A DNA stretch of 64,000 nt from Acidobacteriaceae bacterium (GTDB lineage Bacteria; Acidobacteriota; Terriglobia; Terriglobales; Acidobacteriaceae): NCBI GenBank assembly GCA_003139095.1, contig PLHW01000063.1:57988-121987 (forward strand), written 5' to 3'. Below the pieces are notes generated by a model. That model was not told the origin of the DNA and made no database searches. It worked only from the letters and a program-made list of their open reading frames with translations. The translations under genes and the position numbers were made by a program. Shown piece after piece: positions 53,780-64,000 of the stretch (position 1 is the first letter of the stretch; the number at the start of each line of letters is the position of its first letter).

Positions 53780-53937
53780 TGCTATCGTAAAGCATGCGCC
53801 CGCGATTCGAGAGTTCGAATTGTGGACGGAAAACTCGGGCGGATGAATTCAACGGTTAAAGATGAATTTGTAGCGCCCGCGTCCTCACCGCCTGTCGCGG
53901 GGGGCGTCCCCGCCCCCGCCCCCGCATCAGCCGCTCA

Positions 53938-54387
53938 TTACAATCCCGACGGCGCGCTAGTCTGGCCGTTGCCGCGCCGCTGTTCGCGCTTGCTCCGCAT
54001 CTCATCCCACTTCTGTTGCTGGCTCGCATCGAGCACGGCCCGGATCTGCTCCTTCGTCGATTTGCGGATTTCCATCATCTTCGAACGGCGATCGTCCTTC
54101 GAAGCCGACGCATCTGAGAACACGCCCTGCATCTGCGACTGCTCCGAGGTGAAGATGCTCTGCACCTTCGTCTGCTGGTCCGCATTCAGATTCAGCTTCG
54201 CGGTCAGCTTCGCCGTCCGCTTCGCCGGATCCCACTTCCCGCGCCCATGTTTGCGTCCCGGAGCCGTCTTCGTCTGCGTCGACTGCTGATCCGCGCCGCC
54301 GTTATTTTGTCCTGCGTTTTGCGCCACCGCCGGCGTGACTGCAACCAGTCCCGCCAGCGTGAGCGCCAGTAAATACTGCTTCAACAT
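53938..54387 (-). CDS. Spy/CpxP-like periplasmic protein
   Basis: About 149 residues with a signal peptide (MLKQYLLALTLAGLVAVTPAVAQ), a Gln/Lys-rich linker, and a mostly helical, strongly charged domain with two LTxxQ-like motifs (LNLNADQQTKVQSIF and LDASQQQKWDEM). Spy and CpxP use this cradle fold to chaperone or sense misfolded periplasmic protein. GGAGGAA before ATG 54387 fixes the start and excludes an 11-codon extension. It lies 174 bases downstream of the efflux operon's last gene on the same strand. Confidence 0.83.
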   Translation of the reverse strand: MLKQYLLALTLAGLVAVTPAVAQNAGQNNGGADQQSTQTKTAPGRKHGRGKWDPAKRTAKLTAKLNLNADQQTKVQSIFTSEQSQMQGVFSDASASKDDRRSKMMEIRKSTKEQIRAVLDASQQQKWDEMRSKREQRRGNGQTSAPSGL

Positions 54388-54560
54388 TGTGTTTCCTCCA
54401 GTTTGAGATCGAATTGGCACAATGGTATAAACCGCGGCGGGCGCCCAGAGTTGTGCGGTGAAGGGCAGTTTTACGAATCTTTACTCAATGCGGAAATCTC
54501 TTACTCGAGGCAAAATTCCTTACTCAGCCGGAAATCGTCATTCCCAGTGAATTCCCACAA

Positions 54561-56090
54561 CTACTGCTGCACGCTCCGCTGATCGGCCGGCGCTTTCTGC
54601 GTCACCTGCGGCGCGCTCGGCAATTGCGACGCGTCCCATCCTCCGCCCAGTGCTTCAATCAGCAACACCGCCCCCGTCATCTGCTCGATTTGCAGATTGA
54701 CCAGCGTCTGTTGCGTCGAGAGCAACGCGGTTTGCGTGGTCAGCAACGTTACATAAGGATCAAGCCCGGTTTCGTACCGCGCTTTTTCCAGCTCGAAGGC
54801 CTTTTGCGCGGCGTCCACTGCCGCTTGCGCCTGCTGAATCTCGGTCCAAAGCAGCCGCGTCTGCGCCAGGTAATCTTCCACCTGCTGAAACGCGGTCAGC
54901 ACAGTCTGCCGGTAATTCGCGACGTCGGCGTTGTAGGTCGCGATGTACTGGTCAATGGTCGCGCGCCGCAAACCCGCGTCAAACAATGTCTCCGATGCCG
55001 ACCCACCAACCGACCACGTCCGGCTCGACGCCCGGAACAATTTGCTGATCGCCGAAGACGCGAACCCTCCGCTCGCGCTCAGCGTCACCGACGGATAATA
55101 CGCGGCATACCCAACGCCGATCAAGGCATTCGCCTCAGCCATCTGCCGCTCCGCCGCCGCAACATCCGGCCGCCGCTCCAGTAGTTGTGACGGCGTCCCC
55201 GTCGGAATCGCCGGCGGCTGCACCGTCAGCGCCCGCACCGGCATGGCAAAATCCGTCGCCGCCTTCCCCAGCAGCGTCGCGATCGCATGCTCATACTGTG
55301 CCCGCACCACGCCAACGTTCGTAGCCGCGGTCCGCGCGCTTTCCAGCGTTTGCTTCGCCTGTTCGACGGAAACCTCGGTATCGGTTCCCACATCGTAGCG
55401 CGCCTGCGCCAGTTGCAAGGTTTCTTCGTCTGCCTTCACCGTCGCGTTCAGCAGCGCCTGCAAAGCGTCCTCGCCGCGAATCTCAAAATAAATTTCGGCC
55501 ACGGTCGCCTGTTCCAGCAATCGCTCATTCTCCAGATCCGCCGCGCTCACCTGCGCCGCCGCCTGGTATTCCCTCACCGTATTTCGGATCCGCCCAAACA
55601 AATCCGGCGCCCACGAAATATCGATCGGCGTGCTCAGATCGGAAACCGTAAAACCATTGCTGGACGCCGCTCCCCCGCTGCCACCGCTCCCGCTGCCCGT
55701 ATTGGCCGACGAGCGCGATCGCGTAAAACTTGGCCCCAAACTCACCGTCGGATACAACTGCGACCGCACCTCCCGAATCTGCGCCCGCGCCGCCAGATAA
55801 TTCTCAAAATAAAATCTGATCGTCTGGTTGTTGATATTCAACTGCTGTTCCAGGTCGTTCAGCTCCGGCTGATTGAAAATTTCCCACCAGTTGCCGCGCA
55901 GCATGGCATCCTGCGGCGCCGCCACTCTCCATCCGTTCTCATCCTGAAAATTCACCGGCGACTCTTTGTAATTCGGCGCTGCCGGCGTCGTGGCCGACGG
56001 CTTGTGATACCTCGGCCCAACCACACATCCGCCCAGTCCAAGGCACACCAACCCCGCCGCCGCAATTCGCACCGCGAAATTCATCTGCAT
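54561..56090 (-). CDS. Outer-membrane efflux lipoprotein (OprM/NodT family)
   Basis: A 509-residue TolC-like channel subunit. The lipobox LGGC puts the acylated cysteine at residue 22, followed by VVGPRYHKPS, the standard NodT-family start. Long heptad-like alternating segments (AEIYFEIRGEDALQALLNATVKADEETLQLAQARYDVGTDTEVSVEQAKQ and the matching second half) give the alpha-barrel hairpins. It closes the adaptor-pump-pump-channel series and completes a tripartite efflux system through the outer membrane. Confidence 0.93.
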   Translation of the reverse strand: MQMNFAVRIAAAGLVCLGLGGCVVGPRYHKPSATTPAAPNYKESPVNFQDENGWRVAAPQDAMLRGNWWEIFNQPELNDLEQQLNINNQTIRFYFENYLAARAQIREVRSQLYPTVSLGPSFTRSRSSANTGSGSGGSGGAASSNGFTVSDLSTPIDISWAPDLFGRIRNTVREYQAAAQVSAADLENERLLEQATVAEIYFEIRGEDALQALLNATVKADEETLQLAQARYDVGTDTEVSVEQAKQTLESARTAATNVGVVRAQYEHAIATLLGKAATDFAMPVRALTVQPPAIPTGTPSQLLERRPDVAAAERQMAEANALIGVGYAAYYPSVTLSASGGFASSAISKLFRASSRTWSVGGSASETLFDAGLRRATIDQYIATYNADVANYRQTVLTAFQQVEDYLAQTRLLWTEIQQAQAAVDAAQKAFELEKARYETGLDPYVTLLTTQTALLSTQQTLVNLQIEQMTGAVLLIEALGGGWDASQLPSAPQVTQKAPADQRSVQQ

Positions 56091-56164
56091 CGCTTCGCCC
56101 CGAATCTTCGAGCGCCAAACTTGCCGATCCTCATCTGCCGATCCTCACTTGTCTGCCCTCGATC

Positions 56165-59100
56165 TCACGCCTTGCCCTCTTCCGGCAATCCCGCGCCAGC
56201 CGATGGATGGAACGTGTCATGCTCTTTCCCCATCACGCGCAGCCGCAGCCTGTCCATAAACAAATAAACCACCGGCGTCGTATACAGCGTCAGCAACTGG
56301 CTCAAAATCAATCCGCCCACAATCGAAAGCCCCAGCGGACGCCGCAGCTCCGATCCCGTACCCGTCCCAAACGCCAGTGGCAGCGCGCCAAACAGCGCCG
56401 CCATCGTCGTCATCAAAATCGGCCGGAAGCGCAACAGGCACGCCGTAAAGATCGCGTCATACGTTGTCATTCCCTGATCGCGTTCTGCCTGCAACGCGAA
56501 GTCGATCATCATGATCGCGTTCTTCTTCACAATCCCGATCAGCAATACGATCCCGATAATTGAAATCACATTCAGGTCGTTGTGGAAAATCATCAGCGCC
56601 AACATCGCTCCCACGCTCGCCGAGGGCAGCGTCGAAATAATCGTCAGCGGATGCACCAGGCTCTCATAAAGAATTCCCAGCACGATGTACACTGCCAGCA
56701 GCGCGGTCGCGATCAGCACCGGCTCCGTGCTCAGCGAAGTCTGATACGCCTGCAACGTGCCCGCAAAGTATCCGTGAATCGTCGACGGCGTTCCCAGCTT
56801 CTCCTCCATCTGCGTGATCAGCCGGGTCGCGTCGCTCAACGCCAGCCCCTCCGCAAGATTGAATGACACCGTCACCGACGGAAACAATCCCGAGTGCGCC
56901 ACCGACAGCGGCGCCGTGTTCGTCTTCACGCTGGTCACCGTCGAGAGTTGCACGTTGCCATGCCCGTTTTGCAGATAGATGTCTTTCAGCCCCGCCGGCG
57001 ACTGCCAGTATTGCGGCGCCACTTCCAGCACCACGTAATACTGATTCAACGATTCGAAAATCACCGACGTTTCCTGCTGCCCAAACGCGCTATACAAAGT
57101 CGAATCGAGTGACTGCGGCGTGAATCCCAAACTCGCCGCGTGTACCCGGTCATACGTCAGATACGTCTGCAAGCCGCCATTTTGCTGGTCCGAATTCACA
57201 TCCTGCAGCCCATGCAGCTTCTTCATATTGGCGAGCAGAATCGGCCCCCACTTATTCAGGTCTTCCACGTTGTCGGCCTGTATCGTGTATTGATACAGCG
57301 CCGCGCTCGCCCGCCCGCCGATCCGAATATCCTGCGCCGCCTGCAAATAGGCTTGTGCCACCGGCAACCGGTTCAGCTTCGGGCGCAGTCGGTTGATGAT
57401 CGTGGAGGCGTCGACTTTGCGCACCTTCAGCGGCTTGAGCGCGGTGTAGATGAACCCGCCGTTGCCTCCAAAATAATATGCATTCACGTGGTCGATCGCC
57501 GGGTCCGCCTTGATCACATCCACCAGTTGCAGGAGGGAGTTTTCCATAAGCGGAAACGACGCATCTTGCGGCCCCTGTACGATTCCGATAATCGCTCCCG
57601 TATCCTGCTGCGGAAAAAATCCCTTCGGCACCCGCATGATGATCACCACGTTCAGCGCAATCACCAGCACCAGCACGGTCAGCACCAGTCCGGGATTGTC
57701 CAGCACCCAGCGCAGCGTGTGCGTATATTTTCCCAGAATGAAATTAAAGAACCGCTCGTTCCAACGGTAAAGCCGCCCGTGCTCTTCCTCTTCGTGCGCC
57801 TTCAGCAAATGCGCGCACATCATCGGCGTGGTGGTCAGTGAAATCACCATCGATACGAGAATCGCCGTCGAAAGCGTCACCGCAAATTCCCGGAACAAAC
57901 GCCCGACGATCCCGCCCATCAGCAGAATCGGAATGAACACCGCGATCAGCGACATGCTGATGGAAAACACCGTGAATCCGATTTCCCGCGCCCCCAGCAG
58001 CGCCGCTGCCATGGGCTTCATCCCGCCTTCCAGGTGGCGCGAGATGTTTTCCATCACCACGATCGCATCGTCCACCACAAAGCCGGTCGAAATCGTCAGC
58101 GCCATCAGCGACAAATTGTCCAGGCTGTACCCGCACAGGTACATCACCGCGAACGTGCCCACCAGCGATACCGGCACCGCCACGCTCGGAATCATCGTCG
58201 CCCGCGTACTGCGCAGGAAAAAGAACACCACCAGCACGACCAGAACCACCGATACGGCCAGCGAGCGCTCCACATCGCTCAAACTCGCGCGAATCGTCGT
58301 CGTCCGGTCGAACACGTTCGTGATCTCGATCCCCGACGGAATCGACGCCTTCAGCGCCGGAATCGCCCCCTTGATCCGATCCACGGTCTCAATAATGTTT
58401 GCGCCCGGCTGCCGGAAAATGATCATCGTCACCGACGGCTTCCCGTCCATGTACCCCGCGTTGCGCACGTTTTGCACGGAGTCGATCACATCCGCCACAT
58501 CGGACAGCCGCACCGCCGTTCCGTTGTGTTCGCCGATGATCAGCGGCTTATAGTCCTCCGCCTTCGTCATCTGGTCGTTCGCCACCACGTCGGCAGTGGT
58601 TTCGGAATTCGCAACCTGCCCCAGCGCCAGATGCGCATTCGCCAGCCGCAGCGTGTTCTCGATCGACGCGTAAGAAATTCCGTAGCTGTTCATCTGCGTG
58701 GGATTCAGTTCCACGCGCACCGCCGGCGATGACGCGCCTCCCACGCTCACCTGCCCCACTCCGGAAAGTTGCGAGATGCGCTGCGCCAGCACCGTCGACG
58801 CCGCGTCGTACATTTGCCCCTTGTTATAAATGTCGGAGGTCAGCGCCAGAATCATGATCGGCGCATCCGCCGGATTCACTTTGCGATATGTCGGATTCGA
58901 TGGCAGGTTGGCCGGCAGATACGTCCGCGCCGCATTGATCGCGGCTTCCACATCGCGCGCCGCTCCATCGATGTTGCGGCTCAAATCGAACTGGATCGTA
59001 ATATTGGTGCTGCCCAGCGAACTCGACGACGTCATCTCCGTGATGCCGGCGATGTGCCCCAGTTGCCGCTCCAGCGGCGTCGCCACCGACGACGCCATAA

Positions 59101-59272
59101 TCTCCGCGCTCGCCCCCGGCAGCCCGGCGTTGATGTTGATCGTCGGAAAATCCACCTGCGGCAATGGCGACGCCGGCAGCACCGTATAGGCGATCGCTCC
59201 CGCAATCGCGATCGCGATCGTCAGCAGCGTGGTCGCTACCGGCCGCTTGATAAATGGCGTCGATACGCTCAT
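56165..59272 (-). CDS. RND multidrug efflux pump subunit (MdtC-like)
   Basis: A 1035-residue proton-driven inner-membrane pump with the usual 12 helices and two large periplasmic loops. Starts [21 protein letters not shown], contains the TM4 proton-relay pair in [21 protein letters not shown], and [10 protein letters not shown] before it. It fits the MdtB/MdtC subgroup, which act as a heteromultimer. Its start overlaps the preceding pump gene by four bases. Substrates are unknown; relatives export bile salts, novobiocin and metal-chelating compounds. Confidence 0.93.
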   Translation of the reverse strand: MSVSTPFIKRPVATTLLTIAIAIAGAIAYTVLPASPLPQVDFPTININAGLPGASAEIMASSVATPLERQLGHIAGITEMTSSSSLGSTNITIQFDLSRNIDGAARDVEAAINAARTYLPANLPSNPTYRKVNPADAPIMILALTSDIYNKGQMYDAASTVLAQRISQLSGVGQVSVGGASSPAVRVELNPTQMNSYGISYASIENTLRLANAHLALGQVANSETTADVVANDQMTKAEDYKPLIIGEHNGTAVRLSDVADVIDSVQNVRNAGYMDGKPSVTMIIFRQPGANIIETVDRIKGAIPALKASIPSGIEITNVFDRTTTIRASLSDVERSLAVSVVLVVLVVFFFLRSTRATMIPSVAVPVSLVGTFAVMYLCGYSLDNLSLMALTISTGFVVDDAIVVMENISRHLEGGMKPMAAALLGAREIGFTVFSISMSLIAVFIPILLMGGIVGRLFREFAVTLSTAILVSMVISLTTTPMMCAHLLKAHEEEEHGRLYRWNERFFNFILGKYTHTLRWVLDNPGLVLTVLVLVIALNVVIIMRVPKGFFPQQDTGAIIGIVQGPQDASFPLMENSLLQLVDVIKADPAIDHVNAYYFGGNGGFIYTALKPLKVRKVDASTIINRLRPKLNRLPVAQAYLQAAQDIRIGGRASAALYQYTIQADNVEDLNKWGPILLANMKKLHGLQDVNSDQQNGGLQTYLTYDRVHAASLGFTPQSLDSTLYSAFGQQETSVIFESLNQYYVVLEVAPQYWQSPAGLKDIYLQNGHGNVQLSTVTSVKTNTAPLSVAHSGLFPSVTVSFNLAEGLALSDATRLITQMEEKLGTPSTIHGYFAGTLQAYQTSLSTEPVLIATALLAVYIVLGILYESLVHPLTIISTLPSASVGAMLALMIFHNDLNVISIIGIVLLIGIVKKNAIMMIDFALQAERDQGMTTYDAIFTACLLRFRPILMTTMAALFGALPLAFGTGTGSELRRPLGLSIVGGLILSQLLTLYTTPVVYLFMDRLRLRVMGKEHDTFHPSAGAGLPEEGKA

Positions 59273-62200
59273 GCCGGTTCAGTCGATGGCATATTTTCGC
59301 CCGGGTTCTCCGCGCCCTTCTTCGAAAAACGTTGTGCGATTCGATCGAAGAAAATGTAGATGACCGGCGTCGTGTAAAGCGTCAGCACCTGGCTCAGCAA
59401 CAGCCCGCCCACCATTGCGATGCCCAGCGGTCGCCGCAGCTCCGACCCCAGGCCCGTGCCAAATGCCAGCGGCAATCCCCCCAGCAGCGCCGCCATTGTC
59501 GTCATCATGATCGGGCGGAAACGCAGCAGGCTCGCCTCGTAAATCGCATCGGTCGACGATTTGCCGTGATGCCGCTCCGCCTCCAGCGCGAAGTCGACGA
59601 TCATGATTCCGTTCTTCTTCACAATCCCGATTAACAAAATAATTCCGATAATCGCCACTACACTCAGGTCCTGCCCAAACAGCATCAGCGCCAGCAGCGC
59701 GCCCACGCCCGCCGAGGGCAGTGTCGAGAGAATCGTAATCGGGTGAATAAAGCTCTCGTACAAAACGCCCAGCACGATGTACACCGTGACCAGCGCCGCC
59801 AGAATCAGCAGCGACTCGTTCGACAGCGAATTGTGAAACGATGCCGCCGTCCCCTGAAAGCCCGTCTGCAAGCTTGCCGGCGGAGTCAGCTCCTTGCCCG
59901 CCAGATTGTCGATCTCGCTGATCGCCGTCCCCAGCGAAGCCTTCGGCGCCAAATTAAACGAAATCGTCACCGCCGGAAATTGCCCCTGGTGCGTAATCGT
60001 CAGTGGCTCGCGCGTCAGGCTCAAATGCGTGAACGCGCTCAACGGCACCGCATTCGCAATCTGCGAACTGTTGCTTAAGTTTGTTGTAACCGTTGTCTTC
60101 GCCAGCGCCGTTTGCAGCGGCGCCAGCAGCGACTGCGCTGGAGTCGGCGTGTACTGCGCCGATTGCGTCGTCGCGTTCGATCCCGCTGACGCCGAACTCG
60201 ACGACGAGAACGAAGTCGCCGCGCCCGTGCCCGTCGCATTCGCCGACGCATTCGCCTGCAAAAATATCGACTGCAATTTATCCGGCGTAGTTTGAAACGA
60301 CGGCAGCGCCTCCAGAATCACGTGATACTGGTTCAGCTGCGTATACATCGTGCTGATCTGCCGCTGCCCAAACGCGTCGTAGAGCGCATTGTCGATGCTC
60401 GCCGTCGCAATCCCCAGCCGCGACGCCGTCACCCGGTCAATCGTCAGCGCCACCGCCAGTCCGCCCGTCTGCTGGTCCGTCGCCACATCTTCCAGTTCCG
60501 GCATTTTCTTCATGCTTGCAACAAATTTGTCGGTCCACTCGTTCAGTTCGTTTACGTCCGGATCTTCCAGCGTGTACTGGTACTGCGTGCGGCTCACGCG
60601 GTCATCCACAGTGATGTCCTGCACCGGCTGCATGTAAATCTGGAAGCCCTCCACCTCTTTCGAAATATTCGTTTGCAGCCGCCGAATCACATCCGACGCG
60701 CTCAAATGATGCCGCTGGTTCAGCGGTTTCAGATTGATCGAATAGCGCCCTGCGTTCAGCGTCGTATTCGTTCCGTCAGCGCCAATAAACGACGACAGAC
60801 TTTCCACCGCCGGGTCTTTCAGAATCACCCGCGCAATTTCCTGCTGCTTCTCCGCCATCCCCGCAAACGAAATCGCCTCCGGCGCCTGCGAAATCCCCTG
60901 AATCACGCCCGTATCCTGCACCGGGAAAAATCCCTTCGGGATCATGATGTAGAGCGCAATCGTCAGCGCCAGCGTCGCCAGCGCCACCAGCAGCGTGATC
61001 GTCTGGTACTCCAGCACTTTTTTTAGCGTGCGGCCGTAGAAGGCGATCATGCGATCAAACATGCTCCCCGACCATTTGTAAAACCAGCCCTGCTCCGATT
61101 CCGGCGTGTGCTTTAAAATGCGCGCCGCCATCATCGGCGTCAACGTCAGCGAGACAACAGCCGAAACAATGATCGTCACCGCCAGCGTCACCGCAAACTC
61201 GCGGAACAGCCGCCCCACCACGTCTCCCATAAAGAGCAGCGGAATCAGCACCGCAATCAGCGACACCGTCAGCGACATGATCGTGAACCCGATCTGCTCC
61301 GCGCCCTTCAGCGCCGCCGTCATCGGCGGGTCGCCTTCCTCCAGAAACCGCGAAATGTTTTCGATCATCACGATCGCGTCGTCCACCACGAATCCCGTCG
61401 AGATCGTCAGTGCCATCAGCGATAAATTGTCCAGGCTGTACCCCAACACATACATCACCACGAACGTGCCCACCAGTGACAACGGCACTGCCACGCTCGG
61501 AATAATCGTCGCCTTCAAACTTCGCAGAAAAAGAAAGATGACGAGCACGACTAGCCCAACCGTCAGCATCAACTCAAATTCCACGTCATCCACCGACGAT
61601 TGAATGCTCGTCGTCAAGTCCGTCAGCTTCGTTACTTTGATTGCCGCCGGTAGATTCGCCTCCAGTTGCGGCAGCAGCTTCTGAATGCTCTTCACCACCG
61701 TGATCGTGTTCGCGCCCGGCTGCCTCTGAATGTTCAAAATCACCGCCGGCGTCTCATTCATCCACGCCGCCTGCTTCGAGTTCTCCACCCCGTCGGCCAC
61801 GTTCGCCACGTTCTTCAAAAACACCGGCGCGCCGTTGCGATACGCGATCACCACATCCCGGTAGTCCCCGCTCGTCTGCAACTGATCGTTCGAGTCGATC
61901 TGGAAATCCTGCCGCGGCCCGTCGAAATTTCCCTTGGCCGCGTTCACGCTCGTCTGCGTCAGCGCCGTGCGCAGCGACTCCAGGTCGATCCCATACGACG
62001 CCAGCGCCACCGGGTTTGCCTGAATCCGCACTGCCGGCTTTTGCCCGCCGCTGATGCTCACCAGGCCCACGCCCGGCAGTTGCGAAATCTTGGGCGCCAG
62101 GCGCGTGTCGGCCAAGTCCTCGACCTGCGAAAGAGGTAGGTCGGCGGAGGTCAGCGCCAGCGTCAGAATCGGAGTATCCGCCGGATTGCTCTTGCTGTAA

Positions 62201-62583
62201 ATCGGCGGGTTCGGAAGGTCGGCCGGCAGGTACGTTCCGGCGGCATTGATGGACTGCTGCACTTCCTGCTCCGCCACGTCGATGTTCAGGCTCAGACTGA
62301 ATTGCAGCGTGATCACCGAAGATCCGTCCGAGCTGGTCGAGGTCATCTGCTGCAGACCGGGAACCTGGCCGAATTGCCGCTCCAGCGGCGCGGTGACCGA
62401 GGAAGCCATGACATCCGGATTTGCGCCCGGATAAAACGTGATCACCTGGATGGTCGGGTAGTCCACTTCCGGCAGCGCCGAGATGGGCAACTGCTTGTAA
62501 GCCACGATGCCGGTAAGCACGATCGCCACCATGAGCAGGGACGTAGCGATGGGGCGGAGAATGAATGTCCGGGATGGGCTCAT
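59269..62583 (-). CDS. RND multidrug efflux pump subunit (MdtB-like) with low-complexity insert
   Basis: A 1104-residue RND pump, about 60-70 residues longer than typical. The TM4 motif [23 protein letters not shown] and family segments ([38 protein letters not shown]) are intact. The extra length is a Ser/Ala/Thr-rich insert at about residues 775-835 (starting [11 protein letters not shown]) in the second periplasmic region. Immediately after the adaptor gene (no gap) and overlapping the second pump gene by four bases, so all are co-translated. Confidence 0.93.
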   Translation of the reverse strand: MSPSRTFILRPIATSLLMVAIVLTGIVAYKQLPISALPEVDYPTIQVITFYPGANPDVMASSVTAPLERQFGQVPGLQQMTSTSSDGSSVITLQFSLSLNIDVAEQEVQQSINAAGTYLPADLPNPPIYSKSNPADTPILTLALTSADLPLSQVEDLADTRLAPKISQLPGVGLVSISGGQKPAVRIQANPVALASYGIDLESLRTALTQTSVNAAKGNFDGPRQDFQIDSNDQLQTSGDYRDVVIAYRNGAPVFLKNVANVADGVENSKQAAWMNETPAVILNIQRQPGANTITVVKSIQKLLPQLEANLPAAIKVTKLTDLTTSIQSSVDDVEFELMLTVGLVVLVIFLFLRSLKATIIPSVAVPLSLVGTFVVMYVLGYSLDNLSLMALTISTGFVVDDAIVMIENISRFLEEGDPPMTAALKGAEQIGFTIMSLTVSLIAVLIPLLFMGDVVGRLFREFAVTLAVTIIVSAVVSLTLTPMMAARILKHTPESEQGWFYKWSGSMFDRMIAFYGRTLKKVLEYQTITLLVALATLALTIALYIMIPKGFFPVQDTGVIQGISQAPEAISFAGMAEKQQEIARVILKDPAVESLSSFIGADGTNTTLNAGRYSINLKPLNQRHHLSASDVIRRLQTNISKEVEGFQIYMQPVQDITVDDRVSRTQYQYTLEDPDVNELNEWTDKFVASMKKMPELEDVATDQQTGGLAVALTIDRVTASRLGIATASIDNALYDAFGQRQISTMYTQLNQYHVILEALPSFQTTPDKLQSIFLQANASANATGTGAATSFSSSSSASAGSNATTQSAQYTPTPAQSLLAPLQTALAKTTVTTNLSNSSQIANAVPLSAFTHLSLTREPLTITHQGQFPAVTISFNLAPKASLGTAISEIDNLAGKELTPPASLQTGFQGTAASFHNSLSNESLLILAALVTVYIVLGVLYESFIHPITILSTLPSAGVGALLALMLFGQDLSVVAIIGIILLIGIVKKNGIMIVDFALEAERHHGKSSTDAIYEASLLRFRPIMMTTMAALLGGLPLAFGTGLGSELRRPLGIAMVGGLLLSQVLTLYTTPVIYIFFDRIAQRFSKKGAENPGENMPSTEPA

Positions 62584-63924
62584 CTACCTTGCCTTGTGCG
62601 CAGATTTGCTCGCAGACTTGCCGGCGGCTGGGGGAGTGCCGGCGGGCGGCGCACCGCTCCCCGGCCGGCCCGCTGTGGCCCCGGTTTCGCCGGGAAAGTG
62701 CGCGGTCACCTGGGTACCTTCCTGCAGCTTGTCGACGCCCGTCATCACTACCACGTCGCCCGGCGCAAGCCCCGACGTAACCTCGGAATCGTCGCCTTCG
62801 GTGGTGCCTAAGTTAACGGCGCGCACCGTCACCTTGTTGTTCGCCTGCACCAGAAACACGTAGGTCATTTGCGTATTGCGCTGCACCGTCGCGGTAGGGA
62901 TCAGCGTCACGTTCTGCTTCAGTTGCACCAGCAATCGCACGTTCACGAATTGGTTGGGAAACAGCTTGTTGTCTTTGTTGTCGAAGTTGGCTCTCAGCTT
63001 CAACGTGCCGGTGGTCTGATCGATCTGGTTGTCCAGCGTGGCTAACACGCCCGTTGCCAGCTTCGTGTTCGACGACCGGTCGAATGCGTCCACCATCAGG
63101 TGCTGTCCGGCCCAAAACTTCTGGGTTACCACCGGAAGTTGATCCTCGGCGATGGTGAAGATCACGCTGATCGGGTCGATTTGCGTGATCACCAGCAGGG
63201 CGTTGGTGTCGGCGGCATGCACAATGTTTCCCGGATCCACCAGGCGCAGCCCGATGCGGCCCGTGATCGGCGAAAGGATATGGCTGTAGGTAATGTTCAG
63301 CTTGGCGCTGTCGATTACCCCCTGGTCGGTTTTCACGATTCCAATTTCCTGCTCCACCAGGGACGCCTGCGTAACCAACTGTTGTTCGGGAACCGCGTTC
63401 TGCGCCAGCAGCGTTTTGTAGCGCGTCAGATCGACGCGCGCGTTGTCCAGTATCGCCTGGTCCCGTGCCAGTTGTCCTTCGGCCTGCGTCAACATCACCT
63501 GGTAAGGGCGGGGGTCGATTTCCAGCAGCGCGTCGCCCTTATGCACGATCTCCCCCTCCTTGAAGTTGATCTGCATCAATTCGCCGTCCACGCGGCTTCT
63601 CACTTCCACCGTGTAGATGGGGGTCACCGCGCCGAGCCCGGTGAAGTAAACCGGAATGTTTCCGCGCCGCGCCTTTGCCGCGACTACCGGTATGGCGCCG
63701 AAGCCCTTCTTCTGTGCGGCCCCGCCTGCTCCCGAGGCGCCGCCGCCGGCCGGAGCGGGATTCTTCTTCGACCAGAAATAATATCCGCCCACCGCCAGGA
63801 GGGCCAGCAACAAGACCCAAAGCCAGCCCCGCCCGGAATGCCGCTTGGGCGGAGGAGGTGCATGCTGGGTCACACTATCGGGGGGCGCCGCCGGGTCCAG
63901 GGCGGACGGATGGTTCTGGTTCAT
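62584..63924 (-). CDS. Membrane fusion protein of the RND efflux system (MdtA-like)
   Basis: A 446-residue periplasmic adaptor. A Pro-rich cytosolic tail leads to one transmembrane helix (about 33-51, WLWVLLLALLAVGGYYFW), a Gly/Ala linker, then the lipoyl/barrel-sandwich halves (VRSRVDGELMQINFKEGEIVHKGDALLEIDPRPYQ and ILSPITGRIGLRLVDPGNIV), a coiled-coil hairpin and the beta-barrel. It is the first gene of the four-gene minus-strand efflux operon and connects both pumps to the OprM-like channel. The 40-residue Pro/Ala/Gly/Ser tail at its C-terminus is probably disordered. Confidence 0.93.
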   Translation of the reverse strand: MNQNHPSALDPAAPPDSVTQHAPPPPKRHSGRGWLWVLLLALLAVGGYYFWSKKNPAPAGGGASGAGGAAQKKGFGAIPVVAAKARRGNIPVYFTGLGAVTPIYTVEVRSRVDGELMQINFKEGEIVHKGDALLEIDPRPYQVMLTQAEGQLARDQAILDNARVDLTRYKTLLAQNAVPEQQLVTQASLVEQEIGIVKTDQGVIDSAKLNITYSHILSPITGRIGLRLVDPGNIVHAADTNALLVITQIDPISVIFTIAEDQLPVVTQKFWAGQHLMVDAFDRSSNTKLATGVLATLDNQIDQTTGTLKLRANFDNKDNKLFPNQFVNVRLLVQLKQNVTLIPTATVQRNTQMTYVFLVQANNKVTVRAVNLGTTEGDDSEVTSGLAPGDVVVMTGVDKLQEGTQVTAHFPGETGATAGRPGSGAPPAGTPPAAGKSASKSAHKAR

Positions 63925-63984
63925 ATGTTGTTAAGTATATGATGTTTCCAAGCCCGCCAAATGTTACACGCAGCGCTCTGGAGG

Positions 63985-64000
63985 GCGGGCTTGAGCCCGC
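63985..64000. repeat. Short dispersed hairpin at the window edge
   Basis: GCGGGCT (63985-63991) and AGCCCGC (63994-64000) form a near loopless palindrome upstream of the efflux operon; it may continue past the window. It belongs to the same style as those at 8103 and 31902. Confidence 0.45.

Overview
The window looks like chromosomal DNA of a GC-rich Gram-negative bacterium, most likely an acidobacterium (Acidobacteriota, Terriglobia-like). The evidence is: two very large TonB-dependent receptors of the Oar type (carboxypeptidase-regulatory-like domain, plug, barrel); a membrane-anchored CadC-like winged-helix regulator with a TolB-like domain and TPRs; a hopanoid gene (hpnH); and GC-rich genes separated by spacers built of short stuttering words. 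This is read from protein features only; no rRNA is present to confirm it. No phage, insertion sequence or CRISPR array was seen.

Layout. 1-8.1 kb: a secreted protein converges on a minus-strand run trmH-type methyltransferase > rarA > rsbU-like phosphatase > hpnH > unknown 163-aa protein; then tsaC/sua5 and a YdcF-family protein on the plus strand. 8.4-17.4 kb: the membrane winged-helix/TPR regulator, a sedolisin (S53) protease lacking a prodomain, an FAD oxidoreductase paired with a TMTC-like glycosyltransferase, and a secreted beta-roll/S74 protein with nine 17-residue repeats. 17.4-18.3 kb: a gene-free, comparatively AT-rich stretch with five copies of an ACTTTG motif and a G-rich palindrome.

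18.3-34.8 kb is one functional block for polyamine/GABA use. On the minus strand are two class III aminotransferases (one GabT), an aldehyde dehydrogenase, an APC permease, a GSAM-like aminotransferase and a TonB receptor. Divergent from these are a MerR-XRE-cupin regulator and a PotD-PotA-PotB-PotC transporter. A 25-bp palindrome over a TATAAT box lies between the two halves and is the best candidate operator. The likely logic is uptake by the receptor and Pot transporter, transamination and oxidation to succinate semialdehyde, and control by the cupin regulator.

34.8-45.2 kb: a frameshifted XRE antitoxin remnant, an M3 peptidase, bipA/typA overlapping a small zinc-ribbon-like gene, a FUSC protein, tRNA-Arg(CCG), outer-membrane and secreted proteins, a cytochrome c, and a pair that reads as cell-wall sugar recycling: an AmgK-like kinase fused to a RapZ C-terminal domain, overlapping a MurU-like nucleotidyltransferase. 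45.7-64 kb: a second Oar-like receptor, a NlpC/P60-like secreted protein, polyphosphate kinase, a Spy-like protein, and a four-gene RND efflux operon (MdtA-like adaptor, two pumps, OprM-like lipoprotein).
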